Shown here: in pieces, positions 48,660 to 60,960 of the stretch
Layout of the letters: every line of letters begins with the position of its first letter
Position numbering within the stretch: the stretch's first letter is position 1
Assembly (NCBI GenBank): GCA_019843655.1
Contig: JACDQD010000103.1
Span: forward strand, 7,130,001 to 7,194,000
Length of the DNA stretch: 64,000 bases
DNA from: Lethocerus indicus
Taxonomy: Eukaryota; Arthropoda; Insecta; Hemiptera; Belostomatidae
Reading direction: 5' to 3'
Notes under the pieces: model-generated
Databases searched by the model: none
What the model was told of the DNA's origin: nothing
What the model saw: the letters and a program-made list of their open reading frames with translations, nothing else
Position numbers and translations under genes: made by a program

Positions 48660-49300
48660 GTTTGGATTGTACGGCGACATTTCGTTCGAAATTTACGAAC
48701 GCGCAATTAACGTCTTATAATATAATCGATGAAGGCCTAGTCGAGTCCGCTAATAACCGCGGCATTGCAACGTGGGCCCAGAGTCCCAAGAGCCCCCCCT
48801 CCCCCGCCACAACAAGTTTATCAGTCGCAAATTTAAAGCCTATTAGTTTCAATACTGGTAATACTAGGAGCTCGGACGGGACCGCTCCCAAACCGAGAGA
48901 GATATCTCTGCGTCTCCGGCTCCGTTAATTGCCTTCGTCGCCACCATCGAGACAGCGCAAGTATTCGGTGGGCTCCCTCGCGGGGTAGTTAGTGTGCCCC
49001 ACCGGTAGCTATAGCGGCATTAACGTTCGGGAGAACGCGATATATCTCCGGTGTTTGGGGATTGTGGGCCCGGGCCCGAACTAACTGAACCGAAGGGACC
49101 GGGAGTTGTGAACCCCGAGTGGGTTCCCCCTTCGACCCGCCGCTCAACTCTACTTATCCTGATTACTGTTCACTCGACATGTCGTCTAATTGAATTGGGA
49201 CCATTACGAAATCACGCATTAATTACCTATTGTCTGGAACTTGGTTGAACAAACTTTTTATTGACGGGCCATATTGAGATGCTAGCGACTATATTGTTGC
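48660..49300. promoter_or_regulatory. CpG-rich island
   Basis: Contains GTGGGCCCGGGCCCGAAC (palindromic GGGCCCGGGCCC, about 49065-49076) and GCTATAGCGGCATTAACG. Plus-strand openings of 88 and 65 codons are not recognised. Confidence 0.37.
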
Positions 49301-49670
49301 TACTGAAAACGATTAGTTATTGTACATTTCTAAATATTGACCCCTATGATTGATCAAATCATGTTCATTTCCATTTGACAATGACTGAAAATATGTCGTA
49401 GAATTCGTGTTCTTCTGTTTCCTCTCCTTATTTAGAGACGTTCGCGGAACAATCTTTAAATGGTATTGGCTACATACATAAATTGAAGTATCGCTATTAT
49501 TTTTTTTATAGTTTATAACAGAAATATTTATAAACGTAGAAAATTGTTCGCGAATTGTTGGGTTTTTACCTACTGCTTCGAAGAAAATGTGCACACTCCT
49601 CGGAGTTAAAATTCCATTAACCTCTCTCGGGAACATAATTACAGTAATGAACATCGTGTGATTGAATAGT
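49300..49670. other. AT-rich stretch, nothing recognised
   Basis: The 113-codon minus-strand opening 49313-49654 is rich in N, S, I and K and has no domain. Confidence 0.4.
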
Positions 49671-50310
49671 AAATCGCGTTGCGGACTAAAATCGCTACGC
49701 TATTTAGGTTTCCCCGCACGAACTGCGGTTAAAGTTGCTCAGTTCTGTAAGGTTAATTCCTTTCGCGCAGCATCCACGATAAACGAATATTCTTTTATTT
49801 AATTTTAAATCTCTTCGGGAGCATTTAGCGAATAGTTATTTTCCACAATCGGGTTATAATTTCGAGCGGAATTACTTTCCGGGGCGCAATATATTTTTTT
49901 CTCTTTCCCCCTCGGTCCGACCTCAATAACAAATTGTGAGAGGGGTCGGTGGTAGGGGTGGGAGAGAGTTCCGGTAAGCGGCCGCTATAATCGCCGGTTC
50001 GGCTCCCCTTTATTTGATTAAGAATTTTTCCTCGGAAAAAAAAGAAAAACTCCTCCTACCACTCGAAGGGCCGGAAAGAGGGAAGGCGGTTTTTTAAAGG
50101 ATTGGGGGGGGGCAAAAGGGGGAACGTAAAATATAAAAAAGGTTTGAACAAAGTTTTATGTATGCCGACAGAGCCGGGGCGGTATACCGGCCGCATAATT
50201 CACGACAGTTTTTGTTCCCCTCCTCGCCATGGACTTCATACTATATTCATACCATACACCGCAAGGCCTAGACCATCAGTGTCTGTCTATCTATATCCAG
50301 TAATAGCCAA
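49670..50310. promoter_or_regulatory. CpG-rich island with GA/CT-rich part
   Basis: Includes TTTTTTTCTCTTTCCCCCTC, GGTGGGAGAGAGTTCCGG and AGCGGCCGC words. The 89-codon plus-strand opening 50102-50371 is not recognised. Confidence 0.36.
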
Positions 50311-51162
50311 ACCACGGATGGGGGTACCGCTGTATAGTACACGTTACTTTTCAATTTGTGGTAATGTTTGAGATTACGCTTACACAGAGTGACGCAAAAG
50401 CATGGAACCGGCTACACGACCGAATGTTCATGCGGTTACTAATTTGTATTTGATTCGTCTTAGCTAATCAGATTATGTATTCGGCTGTTGACTTCCAAAT
50501 TATCTACCGTAACTAACAGGGGCACTTTCATGGGTCCCCCGAAATGTGCCCTCTCATGAGTAAGGCGGATTCAGAGGTTAAACCCTTCAATAAAAAGCTG
50601 ATGGATACGCGGTTTATTGGTGTACTCCTGTGCACCAAATGTGTACATTAGTTGATCCCCATTAGATGTCACTATTCGTTCTTATTTAGATTTAGTTCGA
50701 TTTTTTACAGAACAAACATTATTGCGTGTGGCCTGGTAAATCTCTGTCTTGTACACATTCCATATCACCGTTTCAGTACCTCCACACAGTAGGTAATATC
50801 ATTTGTTAGTACAAATTTTGTTAAAAATAAGTTTTGAATGGGAGAATTATTCCATTTTGCGCAAGAAATTTCAATATTCGGTAGAGCACCATTTTCCGTT
50901 TCGAGAGGACACTCTCAAACGTGTTGCACATTCGTTAATTACCGTTGCATTCAAACTGTGGAAGTCCATTACCCCCACCTCCCAGTGCAAGATTGGATTA
51001 ACGCTGTAGCTGAAAATGTGTGTTATAAAATACCTTTAGTGGTGATTTGGTAACAGATATTTGTTTATAGAATTAGTCGTAAAAATGATAAAGTTACAAT
51101 TATGTGCAATATTGCTTAATATCAGGACTCTATGTCATCTTCTTGTATTCGATAAATTGATC

Positions 51163-51168
<6 letters not shown>
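50310..51168. other. AT-rich stretch, nothing recognised
   Basis: Overlapping plus-strand openings at 50803-51053 in two frames. No gene is supported. Confidence 0.45.
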
Positions 51169-51217
<49 letters not shown>

Positions 51218-51229
51218 GACACACACACT
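51169..51229. repeat. Compound (AT)n(AC)n microsatellite
   Basis: AT run to about 51200, then an AC run with one AGAC interruption. Confidence 0.97.
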
Positions 51230-52400
51230 TTCTTTATATTGAGGATGCCCGTCAAAATATATAACATATATATAAATAAAATTGTTTACATGTGTACTGC
51301 ACACAGTTATGACTGATATGAAATGATCATTTCGATTCTGTCAGCTAAGCTTAATACAGAAGCTAGCCGTAAAACCCGATCGTATATAGTTTTATACGAA
51401 TCTGTCAGTTTCGTAGTCTGTGCCAACTTTTATCCGAAAAGTATTATTTGTTCATTTTATTTCATTTAGTACGGCATCCAACCAAAGCATTCCAATTAGT
51501 TATAGTTAATGGAAAAGGAGGAATAAGACTAACGTCATTTTTACTGAATTTTCTGTTTAAATCAACTGGATCTGTCCAGTTCTAACAGGTAAATATAGTT
51601 ATATTTATAAATTTTCCTTCGCTAATAAATGAATATAAAATTTTCATGTAGACTTTTCTAAAACTGCAGATTGGATTAATTAATTCAAAAAAGATGAAAT
51701 GCCTCATTACTATGTTGGCACGAAAATGTCTTATTTGCATTTCTAGAGTTCATTTGAAACTGGTTGAAATGTGCAGGTCCTTATCGAAGCAGAAATACAC
51801 TGGCAGACCCACTTTACGAGATTGAAAAAAGATTACCTCAAAATACGCTCAAATATTACCAGGAATCGGGTCCTTGAGGTGCGGTTACGGCTACTGAATG
51901 GAGGTTGCAATCTATGCTTTTTCTGAAGTCATTTTCAGTTTAAGGTCAGGGTTGAACTTACGGCTGACATCGACACAGTTTCCATCTTTACCTAAGAATC
52001 ATTTCTATGCAAATTTACAATGTTTTCAAATCAATTGATACCGTACCACAGTATACTTCTACCAAAACCATGGTTATAATTCTGTAGGTTTTAAATACTA
52101 TGATGGCGTAGTACTAACTATACCGCTAACTATAGCGTTTAAGAGTTCAGGCTAGGTTATTAAGATATTTTTAATATTCATTAATATCGATTATAAAGTA
52201 AGGACATGTAAAGGATAAGTTCTGTGATCTCTATTACGTGAAATTGAATAAAAGTACGAATTAAAACAGAGGTATTTAGATATAATTTTAGGATACAACA
52301 AATACCTACGGTATATCTAGAATTCTTTAGTATATTTTTCGGTATTCCTTTATGACCGAACTTTACTAGGTCAAAAGTTTGATACATTAGTCCTCAAGGG
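51230..52400. other. AT-rich stretch
   Basis: One weak fused acceptor-donor, TCCAGTTCTAACAG|GTAAATA, lies with its AG at 51588. Otherwise nothing is recognised. Confidence 0.4.
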
Positions 52401-52900
52401 CAAAGCGGAAAATTGGGTAGTTTTAAATTAAACCCGAGTTGGAGTGCTTTTCATGTAATTATCTGAAAGTAGTGCCGCAACGCCCAGGCTCGCAATTCAT
52501 TAATAAGTCTCGGAGTCATCCCGCGCCTTCGGCTGGTGGATTAAAGTGACATCAACCTGACACCAGTCGGCTGGTTAAATGTGTCAGAGGAAGCCGAGCC
52601 CCAACCCAATCCCATTAATCTTGTAGCGGTAACGAAGGTGTACAGATACAAATGCTGCTTGTTTTCGCTGTAGCGGGATCCGAGCTGTCAATTTTTTTTG
52701 GACGAGTGGTTGGGGGACTCCTCTTTCGGGATTTTCGGGGCAGCCGTCGCAACTCTGGCGAAATTGATGAACGGGATTTTTCAATTCTATATAGAACTCC
52801 CGGCTCCTGTGCTTTCCGTGGTAGGGCGCCATTCTGAAGAAACCGATAATGAGAAGTTCAGAAGTCATAATAATGGCCAGTAATAATAAACCACAAATTC
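52400..52900. promoter_or_regulatory. CpG-containing island
   Basis: GC-rich around 52480-52580 and 52670-52840. Openings on both strands (107, 61 and 61 codons) overlap without a domain. Confidence 0.35.
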
Positions 52901-53200
52901 CCTGCATTTCCTAGTCTTTATTCAAGTGGAAAACCTATTACCTTGAAACCCGCAAACATGACTAAAAATGTCACTGCAAATAATGTTTGACAGAATAAAG
53001 TATATGTTATTTATAACAATTTGATATACAAATAGGAGTCCGTATATTTTTCTTATAAGTAGTACATGCTACAAATGCTGATGTAGTTACGATTTTAATA
53101 AGAATGTATATTAAATCATACCATTACATGATCATTATCATACAATTACCGGTAGTTTTTAAAAATTGTTCCGCTATAACTGTAGTTTATTTAACGATGT
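52900..53200. other. AT-rich stretch, nothing recognised
   Basis: No supported feature. Confidence 0.4.
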
Positions 53201-53500
53201 CAAAGGACTACCCGAGAACGTATTAGGTTTAACTCGATCCATAATTCAACGGGTACAATTTAGCGGGAAAACTCCGAGACGTGTCCCCGAATCCACCCCT
53301 CGTGTCTGCTAACGTTAATTTAATTAAGCGGTGATGCATAAGCCACTTTGGTCGGCCATTAAGGATTTCACTTTGGAAAAAGTACCTGTCAAAATCTGCG
53401 GAAAACTCTGGCGGGCACTTTCAATTTATCCCCTTGTATTTGATTTTTCGAGGACGGGCAAACACCGCGAACCTTCCGGACAAAGAGTGTTGGCCCAAGG
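53200..53500. promoter_or_regulatory. Small CpG-containing block
   Basis: Balanced composition with GACGTGTCCCCG and a TTAATTTAATTAAGCGG homeodomain-type patch near 53314. Confidence 0.3.
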
Positions 53501-53930
53501 TCAGACGATTTTATTAACATTAAATATGTCAAGGTATTTAGTGCTTTTGTGTTAATATTAATTAACGGAAGCAAAATAAACTATTCGCTCCAAGGGAGGA
53601 AGAAGAAAGTAAACGCGAACTAAGATCCTTTATGTGAAGGAATATTCGATCTGATTCGATAGAATCAGAACTCAGTGGCATTAGTTTAACATACCTGCCA
53701 CAAACCTATTAGTGGCATTACTTTAAAAATTCCGCGGATTATCATCCTAAGATTAATCCAATGGTATTTTATACATATTTTGTTTGTGTGTTTCTACCTC
53801 AACCCTAAAAGTAAAGGCATGTTGGTAATTAATTGTTGTTCATCTGCGGTATATAGGAACACAAAATATTGAATTATTGGCTTATTTGTGTAGGATATGA
53901 GATTAACGTTTAATAAAATAATACAACGAT
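53500..53930. other. AT-rich stretch, nothing recognised
   Basis: No supported feature. Confidence 0.4.
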
Positions 53931-55060
53931 ACAATGATACAATGGTCGGGGCAAATTGCACTCCAGGGTTGTATTTCCTGGGCGTACTGTAAAGAGAAAA
54001 TAGTGGGCGGGAGGCGGCAGGATGTAAGGTTATATGTAGCATTACGAATGTAGGAGGATGTCCCGGTGGTGACGGTGACAGGACGTGGCCTGCCCCATAT
54101 TTGATCACGTCAGAACGCAACGGCCGTAGGACACGAGACCCGTATATCGTGTTATTGAGTGTTGTGCATTTTTTATTCATCTTATCTCGACGTTGCTTTC
54201 ATTTTCGACTGCCCCATTCATATTAGATTGGCGTCGGGGAAATGGACGCGCATTAAACCACTTTCCGGCTATGTTGGAACAAAAGTTGCTTAGAAATTCT
54301 TTTTGTTAACTCCTAAAATAGGTACTAAAAATTATCTCTAAATTCTATTTAATAAAGTTTAATTATTATATTTTAGCTCACTTTCTCTTCTGGACGGCAT
54401 TGGGTTGATTTGCTCTCAACACAGCCTGGCGACTCCTATAAGCCTCAATTCTGAACGCTGCAGTGATATCACATTCCGATTTGGAAAATTAATATCCACC
54501 ACTTATTATTGCGCGGCCACTTTCTTATCTTAAATATTACAGCGAAATAAACAGTGGCGATGTAATAGGGTATATAAAAAAAGTAGGGTCTCGAAGATGA
54601 TAACTGGCCGGAAGAAATTGAATTAATAATAAAAGACGAATTATTTATACTAAGTAGGCTCTTAAACGCGAGATATTTTAGCGCCCCTTTATTATTGTAG
54701 CTTATTACCGAATTTAGCGCTTTTACGGGGCCATTCGAAGCTCGTAAACTGAGGCCCGAATCTCTTTTTCCGGGGCCTGGAGGTGAGCCAAATGGATTGC
54801 GGGAGTTACAAACGCAAGGGGCAGGGGGATGGGAGGGGGACATAACCATAACCTCCGCCCTCCCCTGTTTCCCCTCTACGGATCGAAATAGGCTCGCCGA
54901 TTCGCATATTGCCGACGGCGGACACTTGTAACATGATATACAGCGCAGCCCTGGGAGAACTACGCTCATCCTTGGAAATACCAAGGTCCCCACGGCCAAA
55001 TACTATAAATCGTGTCGCATCGGCAGTCTTTTGTCACTCAATTCAGCTCACCGTAGTGTT
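53930..55060. promoter_or_regulatory. Two CpG-rich islands
   Basis: GC-rich at about 53940-54260 and 54680-55020. The 176-codon minus-strand opening 54469-54999 is the second longest in the window. Its first 75 codons fall in the GC-rich island (C-, P- and S-rich) and the rest in AT-rich DNA. It shows no domain, so I do not call a gene. Confidence 0.33.
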
Positions 55061-55269
55061 CTATTAGTCGTTATTGTATATATCGCATAAGTTACGGGGT
55101 GGCCAAAAACATTTTTAAGCTCCTCAAAAATGTGCAGAAGGTTCGGAAACGGACTTAATTGATTAATTTAGTATATTTTGAGTAATGCGAATAGTATGTT
55201 TTCTATTATTTTGCCTGAAATTCGGTAAGCTATCTGGAGAAAATAAAACCTTATTATGATATTAGCCCG

Positions 55270-55760
55270 TGACTACGATAGATTCACAATTAAGGTCTGA
55301 GGTGAGATAATAGTTCCGTATCGGTTAACGGTTTTTCGATTAAGGCCGTTTCTTAGGTTGTTCGCAGGATGATATACACCGAATTCAAAAGTTTTAGAAG
55401 ATATTTTACGCCGAGGAATCAAATACCGAAACGTCTGCTGAGATACCCTCTCAAACAAGTTGCTTTCATGCGGTCTCTTAGTGGCGCCTTCAATCTCCGG
55501 TAACAAACGGCCCCCGGGTAAAGGGAAACGGGGCATGAGCGAGTTCAAAAGGCTGCTGACTAGTCTCGGCTCATGAAAGCAATATTTTCGCATGCTGCCG
55601 GCGTTAATCCTGAGCGCCCGAAAAATCCCTTCACAGCGTTGGCCCTCTCCCTTTGTTTTCAATAGAATAGAAACGTAATCGAGTTTTAGATCGGCCGGTA
55701 ATTTTTTCCACTAACTGATGTTACATTTCGCGTAAAATAAAAATCTGTCCGACAACAGCC
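55270..55760. promoter_or_regulatory. CpG-containing island
   Basis: The minus strand is open for 129 codons (55273-55662), starting from an ATG only in the low-confidence sense. The product has basic stretches (YLIPRRKISSKTFEF) but no recognisable family. The DNA resembles the other islands. Confidence 0.32.
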
Positions 55761-56450
55761 TCAACCCCATCTCCGACACATATCTGTTTTATATGATAAA
55801 AATAATAAAACATATTCCTTAACATTGTCCGTCCATTGGTGCATAGAAAAGTAGAAAATAACAGGAGTTATTTCGGAAAATATCATGCTTATTTGTGTTA
55901 TAACGACAGTTCCATGCAATACCGCTCGACAGTTACTGAAACACTTACTTTTTCATGCTCCCGCTTTGTGGCGTAAATGTTAATTTATGCAATAAGCCTA
56001 CACGTCTTATGGTTCTTGTTACATTTGTATAAATTTGTATAAATTGTTACAATGTATAAATATAAATTGTAAAAAAGCATTTAAATGTTTTAGGGTACTT
56101 TTTATTTAACGGATGTAATTTCGATTAATTTAATAGGAGTTAGTAGTCCGGAAATCAGAACTAATGATCAGGAAATTCCTGATAAGGTATATAATTATTT
56201 TCAATTGTTTTTTTCTTAATTTGTTAACGAGAATTTTTTTATCGAATTGTCCTTGTACAACAAAGTATATTGTCAACGTTCGATCTCAAATTCACATGAA
56301 CAACTTCAGTTCAGAAATGAACACATATTTCTGTAGTACACTTGTACCTCCGGAATAACAGATAGTGGCATTGGTTATAGACTTCGCAGAAACATCCACT
56401 ATCAAGATATCTGAAAAATTCTATTGCACTAGACTTTTCAGAAGCGTGTT
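55760..56450. other. AT-rich stretch, nothing recognised
   Basis: TATAAATTGTA-type short repeats near 56030-56075. No gene. Confidence 0.45.
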
Positions 56451-57430
56451 TTGTTACACGATGAAAACGTGGGGGAAACATGCGCGTGCGTTTCTTGCTG
56501 ACGGGCGACAGGTTCTTAAGAGAAGGTTGAGTAAAAATGCGACGATAATTCTGGGCACAGCGTATCCTTGCCGCTCCAGAAATTCTCCTACCCGTATGGA
56601 ATTACCGCCTGGGAGCGGAATTTAACCGAGGGCAAGAGAGCACCTGGTTTTGTAAAGAATCCCCGCGGCAATGTTCCCTCGAAAAAAATTCCACTGTAAC
56701 GTTTTTCGAACTTTGTTGCCCGGATTTTATTTTACAATCTGAATAGATCTGTATATTGTTCTGGAACGCTCGAATACTACAGGGAGAAGTATAGTTCTGA
56801 ATGGGCGAGTAGAGAGAGAAGATCGAACGAACGAAAGCGTAAACTAAACTTTGTATTTTTTTCCAGTCCAGGCTATGACGATCCCGTCGCAACTTTCCTG
56901 GTAAAACGAAGGTGCTCACTTTTTCTGAATTTGTAAATAAACTCTACATCGCACGAAGTTACGGATCTTCAAAAAATCAGAACCCCGAAATTAACCCGAC
57001 CTTATTATTGAATCCGGTCCTTCGGTCGAATATGATTTTATTTAATTAAAATTCGAAAGGCGGTATCGATGAAGGACCCTTCGATGAAGGGGAGACCTAT
57101 TGATTAGGCAGGCTGGTAAAATAACTTTTGGCCGATGGTTCGGTGGGTAGGAGAGAGGGCCGTTTTGAAACTCCATTATCGGACATAGTAGAGAGAGGAA
57201 GCGGCCTCTCGGCGGAGTGAGGCCCGGCCCATTGTTTCAACACAGTTTTTGAAAAGCAACCCCTATCCTTTAAATACCGACAGTGCCTGTATAACTCCAC
57301 GGTCCCATTTCGGATTACAGCCACTCCCTACAACCAACGGTCGTGTAATCCCCACTTCTGTATTTAGCAGCCCCCAGAGTACACAGTGGCTGTACTTCCG
57401 ATTTCCTTAATGCGGTTTCATAATATGACA
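56450..57430. promoter_or_regulatory. CpG-rich region with short tandem repeat
   Basis: GC-rich at about 56460-56690 and 57050-57400. TCGATGAAGGA at about 57066 is repeated as TCGATGAAGGG at about 57082. GA-rich patches (GGAGAGAGGGCC, AGAGAGAGGAAGC) lie at 57150-57200. No gene is recognised. Confidence 0.36.
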
Positions 57431-57576
57431 TGTTGCGGTATCGTTGAACGCTGACTCCATTTCGAGTTTCGAGTCGAATTATTTTAAAGTGACCCGGTTA
57501 AAATGCGTCGAGGTCGCTTTCATGTACTTGAATACCAATATTTTTTATTCAAATTTTGAAGCATTGGGAAATATAA

Positions 57577-57579
<3 letters not shown>

Positions 57580-57668
<89 letters not shown>
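57580..57668. repeat. (CT)n microsatellite
   Basis: Pure CT run of about 89 bp, the longest in the window. The 117-codon opening 57444-57797 passes through it. Confidence 0.98.
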
Positions 57669-57669
<1 letters not shown>

Positions 57670-58650
57670 AAATCTCTCTTGAGTGTCACTCTTTTGATTT
57701 TCACGAGGACTGCATCAGCGACTTTTACGTTTTTCCATTAATTTCAATTTCATCGGAAATATGCCCAATTAGGCATAAATTTGGTTTGAATCAGTAAGCA
57801 ATTGTTTATTCATAGGAATCGTTTCCAAATGATAATGCGTATTTAAACATTAGGGGTCAAATACCTCAACCATGATTATTGATGATGTTAGTGTTAATGA
57901 TAATTCAAATTCCGGTAAAAAAACCTCCGTTCCCTTGTTCGTGAAACCTTAGCATTTCCGCGAACTTAACCTTGGAGCATATAACGAATCCATTTGGTAA
58001 AAACCTGTACTTGGTAATTAATATTTTTTAGCTCACCCCTCCGGCGATTAAAAACTTTTTATCAAAAAAGAAAGAAAAAAAATCACATCCAATACTTCTC
58101 TAAAAGACTCGGGAGTTTTCCTTAATTCATCAACGGGTCATTAATTTTTCGAAGGGGAAGAATACTTCAATGGGAATTTTTTAATTGAATACTACGAATG
58201 TAAATTGCTTTTCAATTATTTGTATTCAAGAGTGGCTTGTTCTGTCCTGATTCAATCCCCCAATTTTTTTTCTTAGGAGAGGAAAAGTTTAGTGACAATT
58301 TATGAGTTTTATAATATTTGGGGAAAAAAGCAAATGAATAAAGTTTCATTTTCACCCTTGAACTTTGAACATTTTGTAATTAGATCGTTGATTATGGTCT
58401 CTGTTTTCCTTGTTTAATATTTATTGCATTGAGCTCTATTTTGATATTTCAACCCTGATGATTTATATTAGCCAATATCTTAATTAATTCTGAATTAACT
58501 AATAATGATATTAAAACGTAAAGTCTTCCTATTATGCTACTGTTTTCTAATCATTATGTGGTTACAGATGTGATAGCTAATTTGAAATGATTTGCTGTAA
58601 TTATATTGGTGCTATCATTCGAGTGTATTTTAATTTTGCTCTGCAGAATC
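57670..58650. other. AT-rich stretch, nothing recognised
   Basis: No supported feature upstream of the splice-like cluster at 58.66 kb. Confidence 0.45.
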
Positions 58651-58658
58651 GGACATTT

Positions 58659-58736
58659 TACTAACAGATGTTTTTTTTCTCTTTTGCAGGTACAGAAGTC
58701 CATATTTATAGAGTGTCGTCACTGCCGTGAGTAATT
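58659..58736 (+). other. Candidate 37-nt microexon with strong splice signals
   Basis: A perfect TACTAAC branch-point match lies at 58659-58665, with its branch A 25 nt before the acceptor TTTTTTTTCTCTTTTGCAG ending at 58689. The donor GTGAGTAAT starts at 58727. The enclosed 58690-58726 is 37 nt and is open in two of three phases: as VQKSIFIECRHC in phase 0, or as TEVHIYRVSSL after a two-base split codon. The third phase has a TAG. The acceptor also abuts GTACAG, so a ratchet-type use is possible. The donor has C at the last exon base, which is not ideal. No protein family is recognised from so short a peptide. Confidence 0.4.
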
Positions 58737-58789
58737 TATATTTATACAAGTCTTCGAGTTAGTGGGCCAATTAAATTTCGCACATGATA

Positions 58790-59220
58790 TACACGGTTGT
58801 CATACAAATTCAGGTTGACCTTTAGCGACGCGACCACTATTGGGGGCAGTAGTACAGTATAGTACAGTGAGAAACCCTAAATGCCTTACTTCGTTTTTTC
58901 CGACCTAGCCGGAGGAACTAACGCGGCCCGTCGGATGACAAATGTATTCAGAGTGCGTGTTGGCGATAGGGGCACGTTGGCCGGGTAGGAAACGATTTCC
59001 ATCGTGCTCTGAAATTGTGAAATTGCTGATGACCCGCATTCGAATTTCTCCACCCCCACCAGTGTGGCAAAGTGATGGCGAGGAATGAATTTCGAGGGGC
59101 GGGGGGGGACGGCCAAAATCTGACAGCGACGGATGGCCCACTGTTACGTTTCAATCGGGCCTGGGCCTACGTCAAACCGAATGGGAACTGATTTTTAATC
59201 CGGAGTTTTGACTCGAGCGC
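58790..59220. promoter_or_regulatory. CpG-rich island
   Basis: Contains a G run at 59097-59109 and CGGCCCGTCGGATGAC. Three minus-strand openings (68-78 codons) occupy all frames at 58886-59154, which is a sign of non-coding GC-rich DNA. Confidence 0.37.
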
Positions 59221-59743
59221 AAAAAAACATTCCTGGTGTTTCTGAAAAAGATAATCAATACTCACCTAGGATAGAAATGCCCCGACGGAAATGTGAAAAA
59301 GCAATCTACCAACTATCTATTGTGTATAGTCATCGTACACAATCCTGGAATAAGGGCTAGAATTTTATTTCTGATTTTTAATCCGCTCTAACAATATCCC
59401 GCCTCATTTCCTAATTAGTTATAAATAGTTAGTTGTCACAGGGAATGCTGACAGTGACAATTTCCAGCTCGTGCCTGTACTTGAAGTAAATCAATTATGG
59501 AGAAGCCTGCGATTACCAATACTACATAAATAAATCACGGAGCCCGACGAGCTCTTATTGGACATTAATGGGAGACAGACTGGGACATTTCTAATCTGTA
59601 CTTGATAAATGTAGTACAAACTACTCGCGATTAAGCCGTACTAATTCCACCGAGTGAATCCCAGACGCGTTATTGATGTCATTAAAGCTATTAACCCGGT
59701 CCACATGATTTGCAGACATATTAATTCAAACTGAATACCATGT

Positions 59744-59745
<2 letters not shown>
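59220..59745. other. Mixed stretch
   Basis: A minus-strand acceptor-donor fusion, TTTCTATCCTAG|GTGAGTAT, lies at about 59264-59267 with a weak pyrimidine tract. An 8-bp hairpin (ATTGTGTA/TACACAAT) lies at 59319-59343. Otherwise nothing is recognised. Confidence 0.35.

Positions 59746-59782
<37 letters not shown>
59746..59782. repeat. (AT)n microsatellite
   Basis: Pure TA run of about 37 bp. Confidence 0.97.
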
Positions 59783-59786
<4 letters not shown>

Positions 59787-59789
59787 GAG

Positions 59790-60235
59790 ATATTGATATG
59801 TATATACATATTAGCCAATAAGCTGATAAAACGGTGTTAATGAATAATATCGGAGTAGGATAAGTAGCTTTGTCAGTTCAATAACACGTTTGACGTATTG
59901 GGCTCCAATTGGTTTAAATGTACCATCGTTGAAATCTGGTGATTTATGGCCGGCAATATATGCTGTCATTAAACGTAATCGGCTCTTTCCGTAATGCCAG
60001 CGATTATTAGAGAGTTGTTCTTGTTTATAATCGTATGTAACGTCCATACCGAAATTTAGACCTAGTACGGAAATGATTTCAAATGTTGATCGCAATTTCT
60101 TAGTCTTATCGAATCAAGGAAGTTGTAACTGCCAATAACAGGGACGTTTTCAAATATTTCCGATTGTCTTACTTCTTTTTTATTAATTTTGTCAAAAGTT
60201 TCTTTTAAAGAAGCAGTAGCTGTTTATCTCTACTA
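59790..60235. other. AT-rich stretch, nothing recognised
   Basis: The 94-codon minus-strand opening 59811-60095 has no domain. Confidence 0.4.
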
Positions 60236-60239
60236 CTAT

Positions 60240-60368
60240 AGATAACTATATAGTTATCTCTCAGTGAATCTTTTTAACATTTACTTCAAACATTTAAAAC
60301 TTTGAAAAGTTTTAAAATTTACTTGAATAATCAAGTATTAAAGAAGTGATAAATAAATTGTTATTTAT
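60240..60368. repeat. Cluster of four AT-rich hairpins
   Basis: Four inverted repeats follow one another: a 20-bp perfect palindrome AGATAACTATATAGTTATCT (60240-60259); 11-bp arms TTTAAAACTTT/AAAGTTTTAAA around a 2-nt loop (60293-60316); 7-bp arms TACTTGA/TCAAGTA (60320-60337); and 8-bp arms ATAAATAA/TTATTTAT (60349-60368). Confidence 0.6.
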
Positions 60369-60479
60369 GGAGCCTTAGGGAAACTCTATACCTAGACTAT
60401 GCCGAGCGCCTATTGCTGCATGGGTGAAAGCGGTTAGTGGATATTAATATTTAAAGGAAGTGTATATGTTGTAGGGAGA

Positions 60480-60960
60480 GAAGTGGGGCGACTTTGGTCC
60501 TTCTAGTAGGTCGGATCGAGAATAATGACTTGCTCAAAATATGCATGCCACCGCTCATTAGGAAATTGTACGGACCGGCCACCAGGGACGTAAAGGTAGC
60601 CCACTCGATGGGGTAAATTCGCGGCGGTGATGGCTCTCCGGGGACGAGGGTTCAAACGAGCGTGAACCTATTGGCCGCGCCCGGAGTTAAGGAGCGACTC
60701 TGCTGTGAGGGTGTGCCTGCCGGTATTGCGGGCACTGAAGGGTTGAAAGAGAAGGGAATGCGTTAAGTGGCTTCCCCCTCGGGTACATCAATCAACCCGG
60801 TCCTTCAAATGAGCCGCCGACTTCACTCACCGCTCGCTCTCCCCCTCTTATTTATCTTGGCCGCCCGTTCCGATAGGAATTCCATTCTCGGTGTAACAAA
60901 TGGTTCTTGCGTTATTGATATTGACGTCAGTTATATGTATGAAGTACGTTCCGAGAGGAC
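60480..60960. promoter_or_regulatory. CpG-rich island containing element copy A
   Basis: This island holds the first copy of a duplicated non-coding element (core 60760-60903, with an outlying matching word TTCAAACGAGCGTGAA at 60651-60666). An 88-codon opening at 60767-61033 overlaps it, but spacing differences between the two copies are not multiples of three, so the conserved part is not coding. Confidence 0.5.
60760..60903. repeat. Duplicated regulatory-like element, copy A
   Basis: It matches copy B at 62073-62228 through words in the same order: GCGTTAAGTGG (60760), CATCAATCA (60786), CCCGGTCCTTCAAATGAG (60796), CTTATTTATCTTGGC (60847), GATAGGAATTCCAT (60872) and TAACAAATGG (60894). The matched words include a GATA site (TTATCT) and an ATCAATCA Pbx/Exd-like site. 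The two copies have diverged by substitutions and small indels. Confidence 0.75.

Noticed and set aside
54469..54999. 176-codon minus-strand opening
   Set aside because: GC-rich first part and AT-rich second part differ in composition like the underlying island and flank. No domain, signal peptide or splice support.
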